From contig QHWT01000059.1 of the NCBI GenBank assembly GCA_003222675.1, positions 51,212-115,211 of the forward strand: 64,000 nt of DNA. Direction: 5' to 3'. Both the position numbers and the translations under genes were made by a program. Source of the DNA: Acidobacteriota bacterium (lineage in GTDB: Bacteria; Acidobacteriota; Vicinamibacteria; Vicinamibacterales; 2-12-FULL-66-21). Within the stretch, counting starts at the first letter, position 1. Every line of letters starts with the position of its first letter. Positions 9,624-18,474 of the stretch are shown one piece after another. A model generated the notes under the pieces. That model was given only the letters and a program-made list of their open reading frames with translations. It had not been told where the DNA came from and did not search any database.

Positions 9624-10669
9624 ATGCGAAGAAGACTTCTCCGTCTCTGTGTTGCGTATGCCTTCATTGCCGCCGCGACCCTCGTCATATCGGCGCAACA
9701 GGACCAGGCCGTTACGAATGTGCTCCTCGTCACGATGGATGGAATGCGCTGGCAGGAAGTGTTCGGCGGCCTGCAGTCGGCGCTTCTGACCAAGGAAGAC
9801 GGCGGCATTGCGGAGGCCGGTATCGCGCCGTTGAAGGAACGGTTCGACGCATCAACGGCGGAACAGCGTCGTGAGAAGCTGATGCCGTTCCTGTGGGGGA
9901 CGATCGCACAGCAGGGGCAGATCTTCGGCGACGCGTCTCGCGGCAGCGTGGCGCGCCTCACGAACGGCCTGCGCTTCTCCTACCCCGGCTACAACGAGAT
10001 GCTGACGGGCTCTCCCGATCCGCGAGTCGACAGCAACGACAGGATCTGGAACCCGAACGTCACCGTGCTCGAGTGGCTGCAGACACGGCCCGGGTTCTCG
10101 GGGCGCGTCGCGGCGTTCGCGTCGTGGGAACTGCTGCCGTGGATCCTGAACGAGCCGCGGAGCGGAGTGCCGTCGAACGGCGGAGGCGGCCCTTTTGCGC
10201 AGCCGAAGACGGAGCGCGAGCGGCTGATCAACCAGTACTCCGCCGATCTGCCGCGGTATTGGAGCGAATCGCGCTTCGACGCGGCGACCGGCATGGGTGC
10301 TCTGGAGTATCTGCGCACGCGGCTTCCGCGCGTGCTGTACGTGATGCTCGGCGAAACCGACGAATGGGCGCATGACCGCCGCTACGATCTCTACCTTGAC
10401 GCAGCGCAGCGCAACGATCGGTTCATCCGCAACCTATGGGAGGCGGCGCAGGCGATACCGCAATACGCGAATCACACCGCGTTGCTGGTGACGACTGATC
10501 ACGGCCGCGGCGACACCGGGAAGGACTGGACCGATCACGGCCGCAAGGTGCCGGCCGCGGAACGGATCTGGATGGCCGCGATGGGGCCGCCGATTGCCGC
10601 GCTGGGACCACGAAGCACGCGCGCGCGCAGCCAAAGGCTGCGCCGCCACTGGATTTCCGGGGGAAATGA
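9624..10669 (+). pseudogene. AP-superfamily (alkaline phosphatase-like) protein, 3' part frameshifted
   Basis: The product starts with a signal peptide (MRRRLLRLCVAYAFIAAAT) and then LLVTMDGMRWQEVFGG, the metal/nucleophile region of alkaline-phosphatase-superfamily enzymes, with SYPGYNEMLTG, GETDEWAHDRRYDLY and LLVTTDHGRGD further on. Recognisable similarity ends near AAMGPPIAALGP (about 10610). In that frame the reading runs on into nonsense over the creatininase gene. In another frame the DNA reads ARAQPKAAPPLDFRGK and stops at 10667-10669, overlapping the creatininase start as ATGA. I infer an internal out-of-frame deletion near 10600-10620 that removed roughly the last 50 domain residues but kept the original tail and the coupled stop. 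Confidence 0.75.
10625..10643. repeat. Short perfect palindrome GCGCAGCC-AAA-GGCTGCGC
   Basis: An 8-bp perfect stem with an AAA loop lies within the disrupted 3' end of the AP-superfamily gene, close to the inferred deletion junction. It is similar in build (8-bp arms, 3-4 nt A/T loop) to the palindromes at 12315 and 18395. Confidence 0.7.
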
Positions 10670-11463
10670 TGAAGCGAGCGACGGTGTTCTTTGGCGAGAT
10701 GACGAACCCCGAAGTGGAGGCCTTTCTCAAGAAGCATCACACGATCATCGTTCCCACGGGCGCGACCGAGCAGCACGGCCCGCATGCGCCGCTGCTGACC
10801 GACGTGTTGATCCCGCAGGAGATCGCGCGGCGGGCGGCCCCGCGCGTCGGCGCGCTCGTCGCTCCGCCAATCAACTATGCGCTGTCGTACCCCCATGTGG
10901 GATTCACCGGGCTCGTGCATATCCGCATTCCCACCTTCATGGCGATGATCGAGGACCTGTGCGTCTCATTCGCCAATTCAGGCTTCAAGCGCATCATCTT
11001 TCTCAACGGGCACTACGACAACACGTATGCGATCGCGTATGCCTGCGCGAATGCCGCGGACAAGATCGCCAAGGACGTCAAGGCGTTCCCGATCAATTAC
11101 TGGGACGGGCTCACGCCGGACGAGGTTGCGGAGTTCTCTACGCTGAAAACCGGCCTGCACGCGAACGCGGCCGAAACCTCCGCGATTCTCGCGATCAATC
11201 CGGACCTCGTGGATATGGATCGCGCCAACGTGGAGTTCCCGCCGTTTCCGGACTTCACCGTCAGCAACACCGGCCCGGTGCACACGGCGTTTTTCTTCAC
11301 GGCGCCCGGCTCGGTGTATTGGGCGACGAAGTCGGGCACGTGGGGAGACGCGCGCAAGTCCACCCCTGAGCTTGGCGAACGCTACATCGAGGCGGGCGTG
11401 CGCTCGACGCTGCTGGTGCTCGATAACATCGAACGCACGTTCACCGCGATGCCGCCGCGATAA
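10666..11463 (+). CDS. Creatininase family protein
   Basis: A 265-residue member of the creatininase/amidohydrolase family (metal-dependent amide hydrolases such as creatininase and mycofactocin MftE). The start is ATGATG at 10666/10669 after a GGGGGA ribosome site. Landmarks are TIIVPTGATEQHGPHAPLLTD (metal-binding Glu and His), GFTGLVHIRIPTF, IIFLNGHYDN (GHxxN metal site) and LHANAAETSAIL (conserved Glu). The length is normal. It is coupled to the disrupted AP-superfamily gene and followed after 6 nt by the FAH-family gene. The substrate is unknown; the family includes lactam and guanidino-compound hydrolases. Confidence 0.9.
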   Translation: MMKRATVFFGEMTNPEVEAFLKKHHTIIVPTGATEQHGPHAPLLTDVLIPQEIARRAAPRVGALVAPPINYALSYPHVGFTGLVHIRIPTFMAMIEDLCVSFANSGFKRIIFLNGHYDNTYAIAYACANAADKIAKDVKAFPINYWDGLTPDEVAEFSTLKTGLHANAAETSAILAINPDLVDMDRANVEFPPFPDFTVSNTGPVHTAFFFTAPGSVYWATKSGTWGDARKSTPELGERYIEAGVRSTLLVLDNIERTFTAMPPR

Positions 11464-11469
11464 TCGAGC

Positions 11470-12306
11470 GTGCCGGCAGTGAAACTTTTCCGCACGGCCG
11501 GAGGCTGGCTCGTCGAGCGTGATGGCCGACGCTTCCACCTGCCGCCCGATTTGACGTCGGGTCTCACGACACGTGATGATCTGCCGTCGTTCCTCGCGAA
11601 GACGGCGAGCCGCCTTGTTGCCGCCAACGACGTCGCGCCCGAGCACCTGCTTCCACCCATCGAGCGCCAGGAAGTGTGGGCCGCCGGCGTCACCTACCTT
11701 CGCAGCCGTACCGCGCGTATGGAAGAAGCGAAAGTCGCGTCGGGCAGCCAGTTCTACGATCTCGTCTACCACGCGGACCGTCCAGAGTTGTTCTTCAAGG
11801 GGGCTGCGTGGCGTGTCGTCGCGCCGGGACATGCGGTTCGGATCCGGCGCGACGCAACGTGGAATGTTCCGGAGCCGGAGCTTGCGTTGTTGATATCGCC
11901 CGCGGGCCGGATCCTCGGATATACCGCAGGCAACGACATGAGCTCGCGCGACATCGAGGGAGAGAACCCGCTGTATCTGCCGCAGGCGAAAATCTACGAC
12001 GGGTCGTGCGCCCTCGGACCCGCCCTCGTGATCCGCACGGAGCCACCGGCTGCGACGACACGGATCGGCCTCGAGATCCGCCGTCGCTCACAACCGGTAT
12101 TCACCGGATCGACGACGCTCGCGCAGATGAAGCGCGATCTCGCAACCCTGGTCGAATATCTCTATCGCGAGACGTCGTTCCCCGACGGCTGCGTCCTGCT
12201 CACCGGCACCGGTATCGTCCCGCCTGATGATTTCACTCTTAAGAGTGGGGATGAGATCGCGATAACGATTGAGGGTGTCGGGACGCTTCAGAATGTGGTT
12301 GCGTAG
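11470..12306 (+). CDS. Fumarylacetoacetate hydrolase family protein, likely 2-keto-3-deoxy sugar acid dehydratase
   Basis: A 278-residue FAH-fold protein with a GTG start 6 nt after the creatininase stop. The C-terminal FAH domain (about residues 80-275) carries the metal-binding acidic triad in [10 protein letters not shown] (ExE) with a later acidic residue, plus [19 protein letters not shown] and [11 protein letters not shown]. This [14 protein letters not shown] form is what I associate with 2-dehydro-3-deoxy-D-arabinonate dehydratase of oxidative pentose degradation rather than with true fumarylacetoacetase. The DapA-family aldolase at 13369 and the aldehyde dehydrogenase at 44599 would fit such a route, but the three are not one operon. 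Confidence 0.85.
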   Translation: MPAVKLFRTAGGWLVERDGRRFHLPPDLTSGLTTRDDLPSFLAKTASRLVAANDVAPEHLLPPIERQEVWAAGVTYLRSRTARMEEAKVASGSQFYDLVYHADRPELFFKGAAWRVVAPGHAVRIRRDATWNVPEPELALLISPAGRILGYTAGNDMSSRDIEGENPLYLPQAKIYDGSCALGPALVIRTEPPAATTRIGLEIRRRSQPVFTGSTTLAQMKRDLATLVEYLYRETSFPDGCVLLTGTGIVPPDDFTLKSGDEIAITIEGVGTLQNVVA

Positions 12307-12314
12307 GAGTCTTC

Positions 12315-12398
12315 CTTCCGCCTAAAGGCGGAAGCCACGAGAGCGTAGGGAAGCCGCTCGCCCTAGAAAATCATGTGGCCTCCGCCTTTAGGCGGAAG
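12315..12398. repeat. Two palindromes CTTCCGCC-N4-GGCGGAAG between convergent genes
   Basis: A perfect 20-bp palindrome at 12315-12334 and a second near-copy at about 12380-12398 lie in the gap between the convergent FAH-family and RluA genes. The same core recurs at 18395-18453 and as a half-site near 56423. They could act as bidirectional transcription barriers, but no T-run is present. Confidence 0.8.
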
Positions 12399-12404
12399 AA
12401 GACA

Positions 12405-13370
12405 TCACTCTCGGCGAAGACGCTTCAGCAGCGACATGAGATCCGGCGGCAGCGGCGCTTCGAATTCCAGGCGACGCCCATCATCCGGATGCTGAAATGC
12501 GAGCCGATACGCGTGCAGCGCCTGCCGCTCGAAGTTGATCGGGCGCAGCGTGCCTGGACTGAGCACGTAGCGTTGCTCGCCGACGAGCGTGTGCCCGCGG
12601 AGCCGTGCCTGGATTCGGATCTGATTGCGCCGGCCCGTGCGCAGCCGCACTTCAATCAGTGAGGCATCCCGGAATGCCTCGAGCGTCCGGTACTCGCTGA
12701 TCGCTTCGTTGGCCCGAGGATCCCGGGGATGCGTCTCCTTCTGAATGAGCGCCTTCTCGTCCCACACGAGATGATCGCGCCACGTGCCCTCGGGCGGGCT
12801 CGGCTGGCCGTAGACGACCGCCCAATACACGCGCTCGGGCTCGCGGCGCTTGAACTGCGCCTTGAGGCGTGATTGCGTCTGCGCGTCCTTCGCGAACACC
12901 ACGAGTCCTGACGTGTCCTGATCGATCCGATGCACCACGAGCGGGCGCCGCTTGCCGCGCGATCGAAAGTGATCCTCGATCTGATCGGAGACGGACGGCA
13001 GGTCGCTCCTGCGCTCGAGGGGCACCGACAGCAGACCGGCCGGCTTGTTGACGACGAGCAGCGCCTCGTCCTCGTAGACGACCTGCAGGTCGCCGATCTG
13101 TGATGACACGCGGCGCGGCTTCGCGCTGCCCGGACGATCCATCCACACGCGGACGATGTCTCCTCCCGCGAGGCGCGTCGAGGCCTGGAACAGCCCGGCC
13201 TGTTGTCCGTTGACAAAAACCTTGCCGCGATCGAGCGCCGCGACCGCGCGTGCGCGCGAACCCACACGTGCCGGCGCCGCAAGAAACTTGTCGAGCCTGA
13301 CGCCCGCATCTTCCGGCGACACGATGAACTCTGAGTCGCTCACAGGATCTAACCCATAATACGTGCTCAT
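12405..13370 (-). CDS. RluA-family pseudouridine synthase
   Basis: A 321-residue RNA pseudouridine synthase that isomerises uridine in rRNA or tRNA. An N-terminal S4-type RNA-binding segment (VRLDKFLA...RGKVFVNGQQAG, about residues 20-75) precedes the catalytic domain. HRIDQDTSGLVVFAK contains the catalytic Asp of the HRxDxxTSG motif. DLQVVYEDEALLVVNKPAG and RTGRRNQIRIQ are also typical. The ATG at 13370 overlaps the divergent aldolase start; an in-frame GTG at 13343 is an alternative and would move this start clear of the neighbour. The frame is open upstream without homology. Which uridine it modifies cannot be told. Confidence 0.9.
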   Translation of the reverse strand: MSTYYGLDPVSDSEFIVSPEDAGVRLDKFLAAPARVGSRARAVAALDRGKVFVNGQQAGLFQASTRLAGGDIVRVWMDRPGSAKPRRVSSQIGDLQVVYEDEALLVVNKPAGLLSVPLERRSDLPSVSDQIEDHFRSRGKRRPLVVHRIDQDTSGLVVFAKDAQTQSRLKAQFKRREPERVYWAVVYGQPSPPEGTWRDHLVWDEKALIQKETHPRDPRANEAISEYRTLEAFRDASLIEVRLRTGRRNQIRIQARLRGHTLVGEQRYVLSPGTLRPINFERQALHAYRLAFQHPDDGRRLEFEAPLPPDLMSLLKRLRRE

Positions 13371-14280
13371 GACCGCGCCTGCCGCGAGCGTGTTGAATGG
13401 GTTATTCGCCGCGATTCCTACGCCTGTTCGCGATGACGGGCGTCTCGATCTTTCGACACTCGAGCGCCTGGTCGCGTTCGTGATCGATGCGGGCGCGCAT
13501 GGTGTCTGCGTCGGCGGCGCGACCGGCGAGTACCCGCACTTCGAGATCGCCGAGCGCAAGGCGATCATTCGACACGTTGCCGGCCTTCTTACGAGCGACC
13601 GCGCGCTGCTCGTCGGCATCGGCGGTCCGTCACTACGCCACGTCGTCGATGTCGGTCAGGCAGCCATGGAGGCGGGCTGCCGCGCGTTGCTGCTGCCGAT
13701 GCCGATGTTCTTTCGTTACGAACAGGACGATCTCAGAGCGTATTGCGCCGGCGTCAGCCGCACGCTGGCAGCGCCGTGCCTGCTCTACGATCTGCCGGAT
13801 TTCACCAACGGCCTCTCTGCCGATACCGTGGTCGCGCTTCTCAACGGTGAAGAGTTCATCGTGGGCATCAAAGACAGCAGCGGCCGCGACGAACGGCTGG
13901 CGACACTTGTCGCTCCGCCGCGCCGGGGTGAATGGACGCTTCTCGTCGGCGACGATCGCCTGCTCCACAGGGGATTGCTCGCCGGTTGGAATGGCGGCGT
14001 CTCGGGCATCGCGGCGTTGTGTCCTGAGTTGTCGTTGAGGCTGTGGTGCGCCTTCGAACAGGGTCGAGCTGACGAGAGTGCCAGGCTGCAGGGATTGGTC
14101 GACGAGTTGATCGCGCACGTCGCCGTGTTCCCGGCGCCGTGGGGCGTTCGCATCGGCCTGGCCGCGCGCGGAATCGACACGGGCCCACTGCCGCTCCCCG
14201 TCGCCCCGGAACGGCGGCGGCAGATTCGCGAGTTCCAGGAGTGGCTGACGGCGTGGCTGCCGAGGGTGATGCCATCGTAG
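13369..14280 (+). CDS. Dihydrodipicolinate synthase/N-acetylneuraminate lyase family protein
   Basis: A 303-residue class I aldolase of the DapA/NanA family. The ATG at 13369 is preferred over the in-frame GTG at 13363. Family features are GLFAAIPTPVRDDG at the N-terminus, GVCVGGATGEYPH (the GTTGE-type site), the Schiff-base region FIVGIKDSSG with the active-site Lys, and LLYDLPDFTNG with the catalytic Tyr. GGVSGIAALCPEL closes the barrel. The true substrate may be a 2-keto-3-deoxy sugar acid, given the nearby FAH-family dehydratase; a lysine-biosynthesis role is less likely. The candidate -10 hexamer CATAAT at 13355-13360 would place transcription start almost at the ATG. Confidence 0.88.
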   Translation: MTAPAASVLNGLFAAIPTPVRDDGRLDLSTLERLVAFVIDAGAHGVCVGGATGEYPHFEIAERKAIIRHVAGLLTSDRALLVGIGGPSLRHVVDVGQAAMEAGCRALLLPMPMFFRYEQDDLRAYCAGVSRTLAAPCLLYDLPDFTNGLSADTVVALLNGEEFIVGIKDSSGRDERLATLVAPPRRGEWTLLVGDDRLLHRGLLAGWNGGVSGIAALCPELSLRLWCAFEQGRADESARLQGLVDELIAHVAVFPAPWGVRIGLAARGIDTGPLPLPVAPERRRQIREFQEWLTAWLPRVMPS

Positions 14281-14299
14281 AGGCCACCGAGAGTTCATA

Positions 14300-14373
14300 A
14301 CTCAGAGGCCACAGAGGACACGGAGTAATTCTCTTTAAGGAGATGTTCTCCGTGAGCTCCGTGCCCTCTGAGT
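14300..14373. repeat. 26-bp imperfect inverted repeat between convergent genes
   Basis: Arms at 14300-14325 and 14348-14373 pair at 22 of 26 positions, with a 22-nt loop. Each arm is built of GAGG/CACGGAG-type blocks. It lies between the convergent aldolase and oxidoreductase genes and could terminate both. Confidence 0.85.
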
Positions 14374-14391
14374 AAAGAATCTCGTGCCTTC

Positions 14392-15816
14392 TTACTTCGG
14401 CGCAAGGCGCGGGGCGGGACGCGGCGGGATCTCGCGACTGAGCTCCGTCCCTTTCGTGGTCACGTAGTACTTCGCGAGCATGTTCGCGCGCTCCCACGCC
14501 GGCAGCGTGCTGCGGTTGCGCAAGTATTGAAGGAACCTGGTCGTGACCTGCGCGAAATGCGCCTCGTGTCCGACGCGGAACACATCCGGAATCAGGACGT
14601 GAAGCTCGCGGCCTCGCTGCTCGACAGCGACACCGGGATATTCCGACTGCAGGGATCGCAGCTTCGCCTGCACGGCGGCGAGCACCTGCGGCGCGCTCGC
14701 CGCATTCGCCGGAATGACGTAGAGCTCGGGCCGATAGCGATCTGCCTCGGTTTGTCGCGCTTCGACACGCGCGCGCGAGCCGCGATAGAACGCAAAGTGA
14801 GTGTCCCCCGATCCCGGCGGCGCTTCCCAGTCCCACATGACGCTCAACTTCGTGTGGATGCCGCGCAGCTCATACGACACGAGCGTGTTGCAGTAGTACT
14901 CCAGCTTGCCGTCGCTGATCGATGACGCGAGCGCCTTGGGAAATCGCGGCTCGTTGGTGACGCGGCGGAAATCGGCTTCCAGAATCCGTGTCGGCCACCG
15001 CTGCGCGGACCGCACGCGAACGTCCGCGCGATAGTCGATCGCCTGGTCCGGAACGAGCGTCCACTGCACGAGATCGACCAGGTGCGTGCCGATGTCGTTG
15101 AAACCTTCTCCCTGCTCGGCGGTGTCGAAGAACCATGGCGGGCGGATGTTCGGGGCACCCGCCACGACCTTCATCAGGTTGTGCACGCTTTCCATATAGA
15201 CCGCCGGCTCGCCTTCGGTGCCCTTGACGATCTCGCCGAACGTCGCCGCATCGTTGACCAGGGCGCGCTGCAGTACGCTCGTAATCTCGAAGCGCTCCGT
15301 CATAATGTCGTAGGCCACGACGGCCCGCTTGTCTGCTTCCGCGAGCGCCTCCTCGATCATGGGCAGGCCGCCGGACCGCAGAATCCACGGTTTATCCGCA
15401 AGCACGTGAAGACCGGCCTTGACGGATGCCAGGACGCGATCGATCTTTCCGCGGTTCCGGCCGGAGAGCACAACCACGTTGCCTGGACGTTCGCGGAGCA
15501 TCCGCTCGAAGCAGTCGGGGCTCGCGTGCAGCTCCGTGTCCCAGGTCGTCGGTCGCTCCGCACGCCGATTGAACCCATCGATCCGCTTCAAATGCTCGTA
15601 CAGGTCGTTGCCGAGCGGCGCAAACACGTCGACCCGCGGCAGAACGCCTGGATACATCTCTTTCTGCACGAGCGCGGCGTGAAAGTGCCCCGGATCGAGC
15701 GTCATCAGATGAACGTCAGGCATCGCGCGTGTGTGCTCCTGCCGCGCCTCGAGTGCGATCGCGAGCACGGCCACGGCCACGGCCACGATATTGAACAACA
15801 CCAACCTGAATCTCAT
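14392..15816 (-). CDS. Gfo/Idh/MocA-family oxidoreductase with C-terminal extension
   Basis: A 474-residue secreted or anchored protein. An N-terminal hydrophobic segment (FRLVLFNIVAVAVAVLAIA) is followed by an altered Rossmann region (HLMTLDPGHFHAALVQ), then NVVVLSGRN, AGLHVLADKPWIL (the conserved dinucleotide-fold loop with Lys) and GFNDIGTHLVDLVQW (His/Asp of the catalytic region). It matches the putative-oxidoreductase subfamily with a long C-terminal domain rather than classical 330-residue members. The substrate is probably a sugar or inositol derivative; I cannot say which. It stands alone, with palindromic DNA on its 3' side and the APC permease upstream. Confidence 0.85.
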   Translation of the reverse strand: MRFRLVLFNIVAVAVAVLAIALEARQEHTRAMPDVHLMTLDPGHFHAALVQKEMYPGVLPRVDVFAPLGNDLYEHLKRIDGFNRRAERPTTWDTELHASPDCFERMLRERPGNVVVLSGRNRGKIDRVLASVKAGLHVLADKPWILRSGGLPMIEEALAEADKRAVVAYDIMTERFEITSVLQRALVNDAATFGEIVKGTEGEPAVYMESVHNLMKVVAGAPNIRPPWFFDTAEQGEGFNDIGTHLVDLVQWTLVPDQAIDYRADVRVRSAQRWPTRILEADFRRVTNEPRFPKALASSISDGKLEYYCNTLVSYELRGIHTKLSVMWDWEAPPGSGDTHFAFYRGSRARVEARQTEADRYRPELYVIPANAASAPQVLAAVQAKLRSLQSEYPGVAVEQRGRELHVLIPDVFRVGHEAHFAQVTTRFLQYLRNRSTLPAWERANMLAKYYVTTKGTELSREIPPRPAPRLAPK

Positions 15817-15861
15817 ATCGCCGAATGTCCCGTGATCGACGGGCAGCTCTGAAGGGGTGCG

Positions 15862-17298
15862 CTAGGATGCCTCCACGTCCTTGCGTGCCGTGCGCGACCA
15901 GTACCAGTAGAACGGCAGACCGAGCGCCATGAGTCCCACGCCCGCCAGCGCACGTCCGGGGGTCGTCATCAGCGTGTTGATCAGAATCCACGCGGAGACG
16001 AGCAGGAACAAAACAGGGACGACCGGATATCCCCAGGTGCGATAGCGCCGCTCGGCGTTCGGGTTGCGGCGGCGGAACACGAACACTGACGCGGTCGCGA
16101 GCGCGACGAAGATCAGGACGGCGAAGATGGCGTAGTCCGTCAACACGTCGTACGAGCCGGAGAGAACGAGCACGACGGACCAGACGGACTGCGCCACGAT
16201 CGCGCGGGCCGGCACGTGTGTGCGCGAGCTGAGTTGCGCGAGGCCCTTGAAGAATAATCCGTCGCGAGCCATCGCGTACGGAACGCGCGCGCAGACCAGA
16301 CATGTCACATGGAGCGAACCGAAGATGGACATGGCAAGCGCGCCGGCCATGACCACTGCCGCGCCGGGACCAAGGAAACGCGCGATGACCTCTGTGGCAA
16401 CCGACGAGGACGCGGGCACGCTTGCGACCTCCGTCGGCGTCAGGACGAAGAAGTACGCGACGTTCGCCAGGATGTAGAGCGCCGCGATGATGCCGATCCC
16501 GCCAATGATCGCGAGCGGAAGATTCCGCTTCGGATCCTTGACCTCTTCGGCGACGTACGTCACCTCGTTCCAGCCGTTATAGGCCCACAGCGCACCGAGC
16601 ATCGCTGCGCCAAAGCCGGCAAATCCTCCGCGTGCCGCTGCCGTCACACCCTCGCAGGCGCCACCTGTGTCGGTCAGCGCGAAGTGCGCCCACGTGCCTC
16701 GCGCGAGCAGCATCGCGCCGACGCCAACGCCAACGACCAGCGCGCTCTTGAGCGCGGCGAGCACGGAGGCGATGCGACCGCCGACGGTAATGGCCGCGCA
16801 ATTGATTGCCGTGACCACCGCTATCGAGGCGATCGCCATCACCTGCAGACCGCTGACATCCAGGTGATACCCAAGGACCGCGAGCGTCGTCACGCGGGTG
16901 CCGAACACGCCGCCGGCGATCACGTTCAGGAAGATCGCAAAACCCGCCGCGAGTCCGGCCAGGCCGCCGGCACTGGCGACGAAGAACCGCGTCCAGCCGT
17001 AGAGAAATCCCCAGACGCGGCCGTAGGCGTCGCGGATGAACACGTACTCCCCGCCCGCGCTCGGCATCATCGCGGCGAGTTCCGCGTACACCAGCGCGCC
17101 CGCAAGGCTCAGCAACCCGGCGACGACCCAGACGGCGATCACCATGCGGGCCGTGCCGACGTTGCACGTCATTACGCGCGCCTTCAGGAAGACGCCCGTG
17201 CCAATGACGTCGCCGACGACGACAGCGACGGCGGCAAAAAGACCGAGCCCGCGAACGAGGCTGGCGCGGGAGACGGTGACCGACGCGGCCGTCGTCAC
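15862..17298 (-). CDS. APC-family amino acid permease
   Basis: A 478-residue amino acid/polyamine/organocation transporter with about twelve membrane helices. Helix 1 has the unwound motif VGDVIGTGVFLKARVM. Later landmarks are ALVYAELAAMMPSAGGEYVFIRDAYG (helix 2-3), YNGWNEVTYVAEEVKDPKRNLPLAI (the E-E-KxPxRxxP loop of APC carriers) and YALxxY-like helices to the end. The GTG start at 17298 overlaps the P1 peptidase stop as GTGA, so the peptidase and permease are translationally coupled. This suggests peptide or amino-acid-amide hydrolysis followed by uptake of the product. Confidence 0.9.
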   Translation of the reverse strand: MTTAASVTVSRASLVRGLGLFAAVAVVVGDVIGTGVFLKARVMTCNVGTARMVIAVWVVAGLLSLAGALVYAELAAMMPSAGGEYVFIRDAYGRVWGFLYGWTRFFVASAGGLAGLAAGFAIFLNVIAGGVFGTRVTTLAVLGYHLDVSGLQVMAIASIAVVTAINCAAITVGGRIASVLAALKSALVVGVGVGAMLLARGTWAHFALTDTGGACEGVTAAARGGFAGFGAAMLGALWAYNGWNEVTYVAEEVKDPKRNLPLAIIGGIGIIAALYILANVAYFFVLTPTEVASVPASSSVATEVIARFLGPGAAVVMAGALAMSIFGSLHVTCLVCARVPYAMARDGLFFKGLAQLSSRTHVPARAIVAQSVWSVVLVLSGSYDVLTDYAIFAVLIFVALATASVFVFRRRNPNAERRYRTWGYPVVPVLFLLVSAWILINTLMTTPGRALAGVGLMALGLPFYWYWSRTARKDVEAS

Positions 17299-18374
17299 AG
17301 ATCGCGCACGGCAGGCCAGTCCGTGACTCCGGTCGCGGCGCGCACGCCGCGGACGATCGCGTCGGCGATGAGATCCGCGGCCAACGATCCGATCAGGGTC
17401 AACGGAAGGTCCGGGCGTTGCAGTTTGGCGGTCGATACCGCGAACAACTGATCGCCGTCTCCGGTCGTGTGATACGGACGGATCGCACGTGCCGCGCCGC
17501 AGTTCGCCATCATCGCCACTTTCGTGAGCGCGGTCTTGTTCAGATCGACGTTCGTCGCGACGACCGCGAGCGTCGTGCTGCGGAGCGCCGCATCATCGAG
17601 GCCGCCGCCGCGGCTGACAATCCCGCGCATCACGTCGACGCTGTCCGCGAAGCTGCCGTCCGGCCGCCGCGCACCTGCGACGATCCGTCCCGTGCGCCAG
17701 TCGATGATGTCGCCGGCGGCGTTGACGACGGCGAGCGCGCCGATGACGACATCGCCGAGCGTGAGGCTTGCGGTGCCAAGGCCTCCCTTCATGCCACCGA
17801 GTCCGCGGCCGCGATGCATCTTTCCTACCGTGGCCCCCGCCCCGACGCCCACGTTCCCTTCAGCCGACGCGCCGGTCGATGCCGCGGCGCACGCCTTGTA
17901 TGCGGCCTCCGGATCCGGCCTGATGTGCGGGTCGCCGACAGCGAGATCGTCGATGACGGCAGAGACGACGAGCGGGATGCGCAGATCGGGGGTGCCCCAG
18001 TCGAAACCGATCTTGCGTTCCTCGCAGAAGCGAATCACGCCGGCAGCTGCCGGCAACGCGAGCACGCCGCCGCCCGTGAGGAAGAGCGCATGAATGCGGT
18101 CCACCGGACTCGCGGGTTGCAGCATCACTGCCATCGATTCCCCCGGAGCCGAGCCATCGAAATCGATGCCGGCAGCGGCCGCGGAACTGAACAGGATTGC
18201 GGTACAACCGGTGGGCCGGCGCGTGTCGGTGAAATGGCCGACGCTGATGCCGGGGACGTCAGTGAGCGAACCGCCTTGCGGAGCGGCGGGCTGCATACGT
18301 GCAGGACGCGACACGGCAAACATGCTGACGCCTGCCAATGAGTGGCCGAACTGGCGTCTCGTGTAGTCAGTCAT
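17295..18374 (-). CDS. P1 family peptidase (DmpA/BapA type, S58)
   Basis: A 359-residue N-terminal-nucleophile aminopeptidase of the DmpA/BapA family, which self-cleaves into two chains and hydrolyses D- or beta-aminoacyl peptides. The signal peptide looks Tat-like (DYTRRQFGHSLAGVSMFA). Landmarks are LTDVPGISVGHFTD near the start, GTPDLRIPLVVSAVI, EGNVGVGAGATVGKM and GLGGMKGGLGTAS. The likely autocleavage/nucleophile region is DDAALRSTTLAVVATNVDLNK, with the Ser/Thr pair before LAVVATN. It is first in a two-gene operon with the APC permease. Confidence 0.9.
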   Translation of the reverse strand: MTDYTRRQFGHSLAGVSMFAVSRPARMQPAAPQGGSLTDVPGISVGHFTDTRRPTGCTAILFSSAAAAGIDFDGSAPGESMAVMLQPASPVDRIHALFLTGGGVLALPAAAGVIRFCEERKIGFDWGTPDLRIPLVVSAVIDDLAVGDPHIRPDPEAAYKACAAASTGASAEGNVGVGAGATVGKMHRGRGLGGMKGGLGTASLTLGDVVIGALAVVNAAGDIIDWRTGRIVAGARRPDGSFADSVDVMRGIVSRGGGLDDAALRSTTLAVVATNVDLNKTALTKVAMMANCGAARAIRPYHTTGDGDQLFAVSTAKLQRPDLPLTLIGSLAADLIADAIVRGVRAATGVTDWPAVRDL

Positions 18375-18394
18375 TTAATAAATTCTTCTCATGG

Positions 18395-18453
18395 CTTCCG
18401 GCTTTAGCCGGAAGATCGTCTCGCCTGAAGAGACTTCCACCTGAAGGCGGAAG
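18395..18453. repeat. Palindromic repeat pair, CTTCCGGCTTTAGCCGGAAG type
   Basis: A perfect 20-bp palindrome (8-bp arms, TTTA centre) at 18395-18414 and a second, less perfect one at 18434-18453 lie between two minus-strand genes. The family is the same as at 12315-12398. Confidence 0.8.
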
Positions 18454-18474
18454 CCACCAGAGTACAGAGAAGGC

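Noticed and set aside
10670-11369. Continuation of the AP-superfamily frame over the creatininase gene
   Set aside because: The reading becomes Arg/Ala/Gly noise and overlaps a well-supported gene by 700 bp; the frame stays open only because of GC content.
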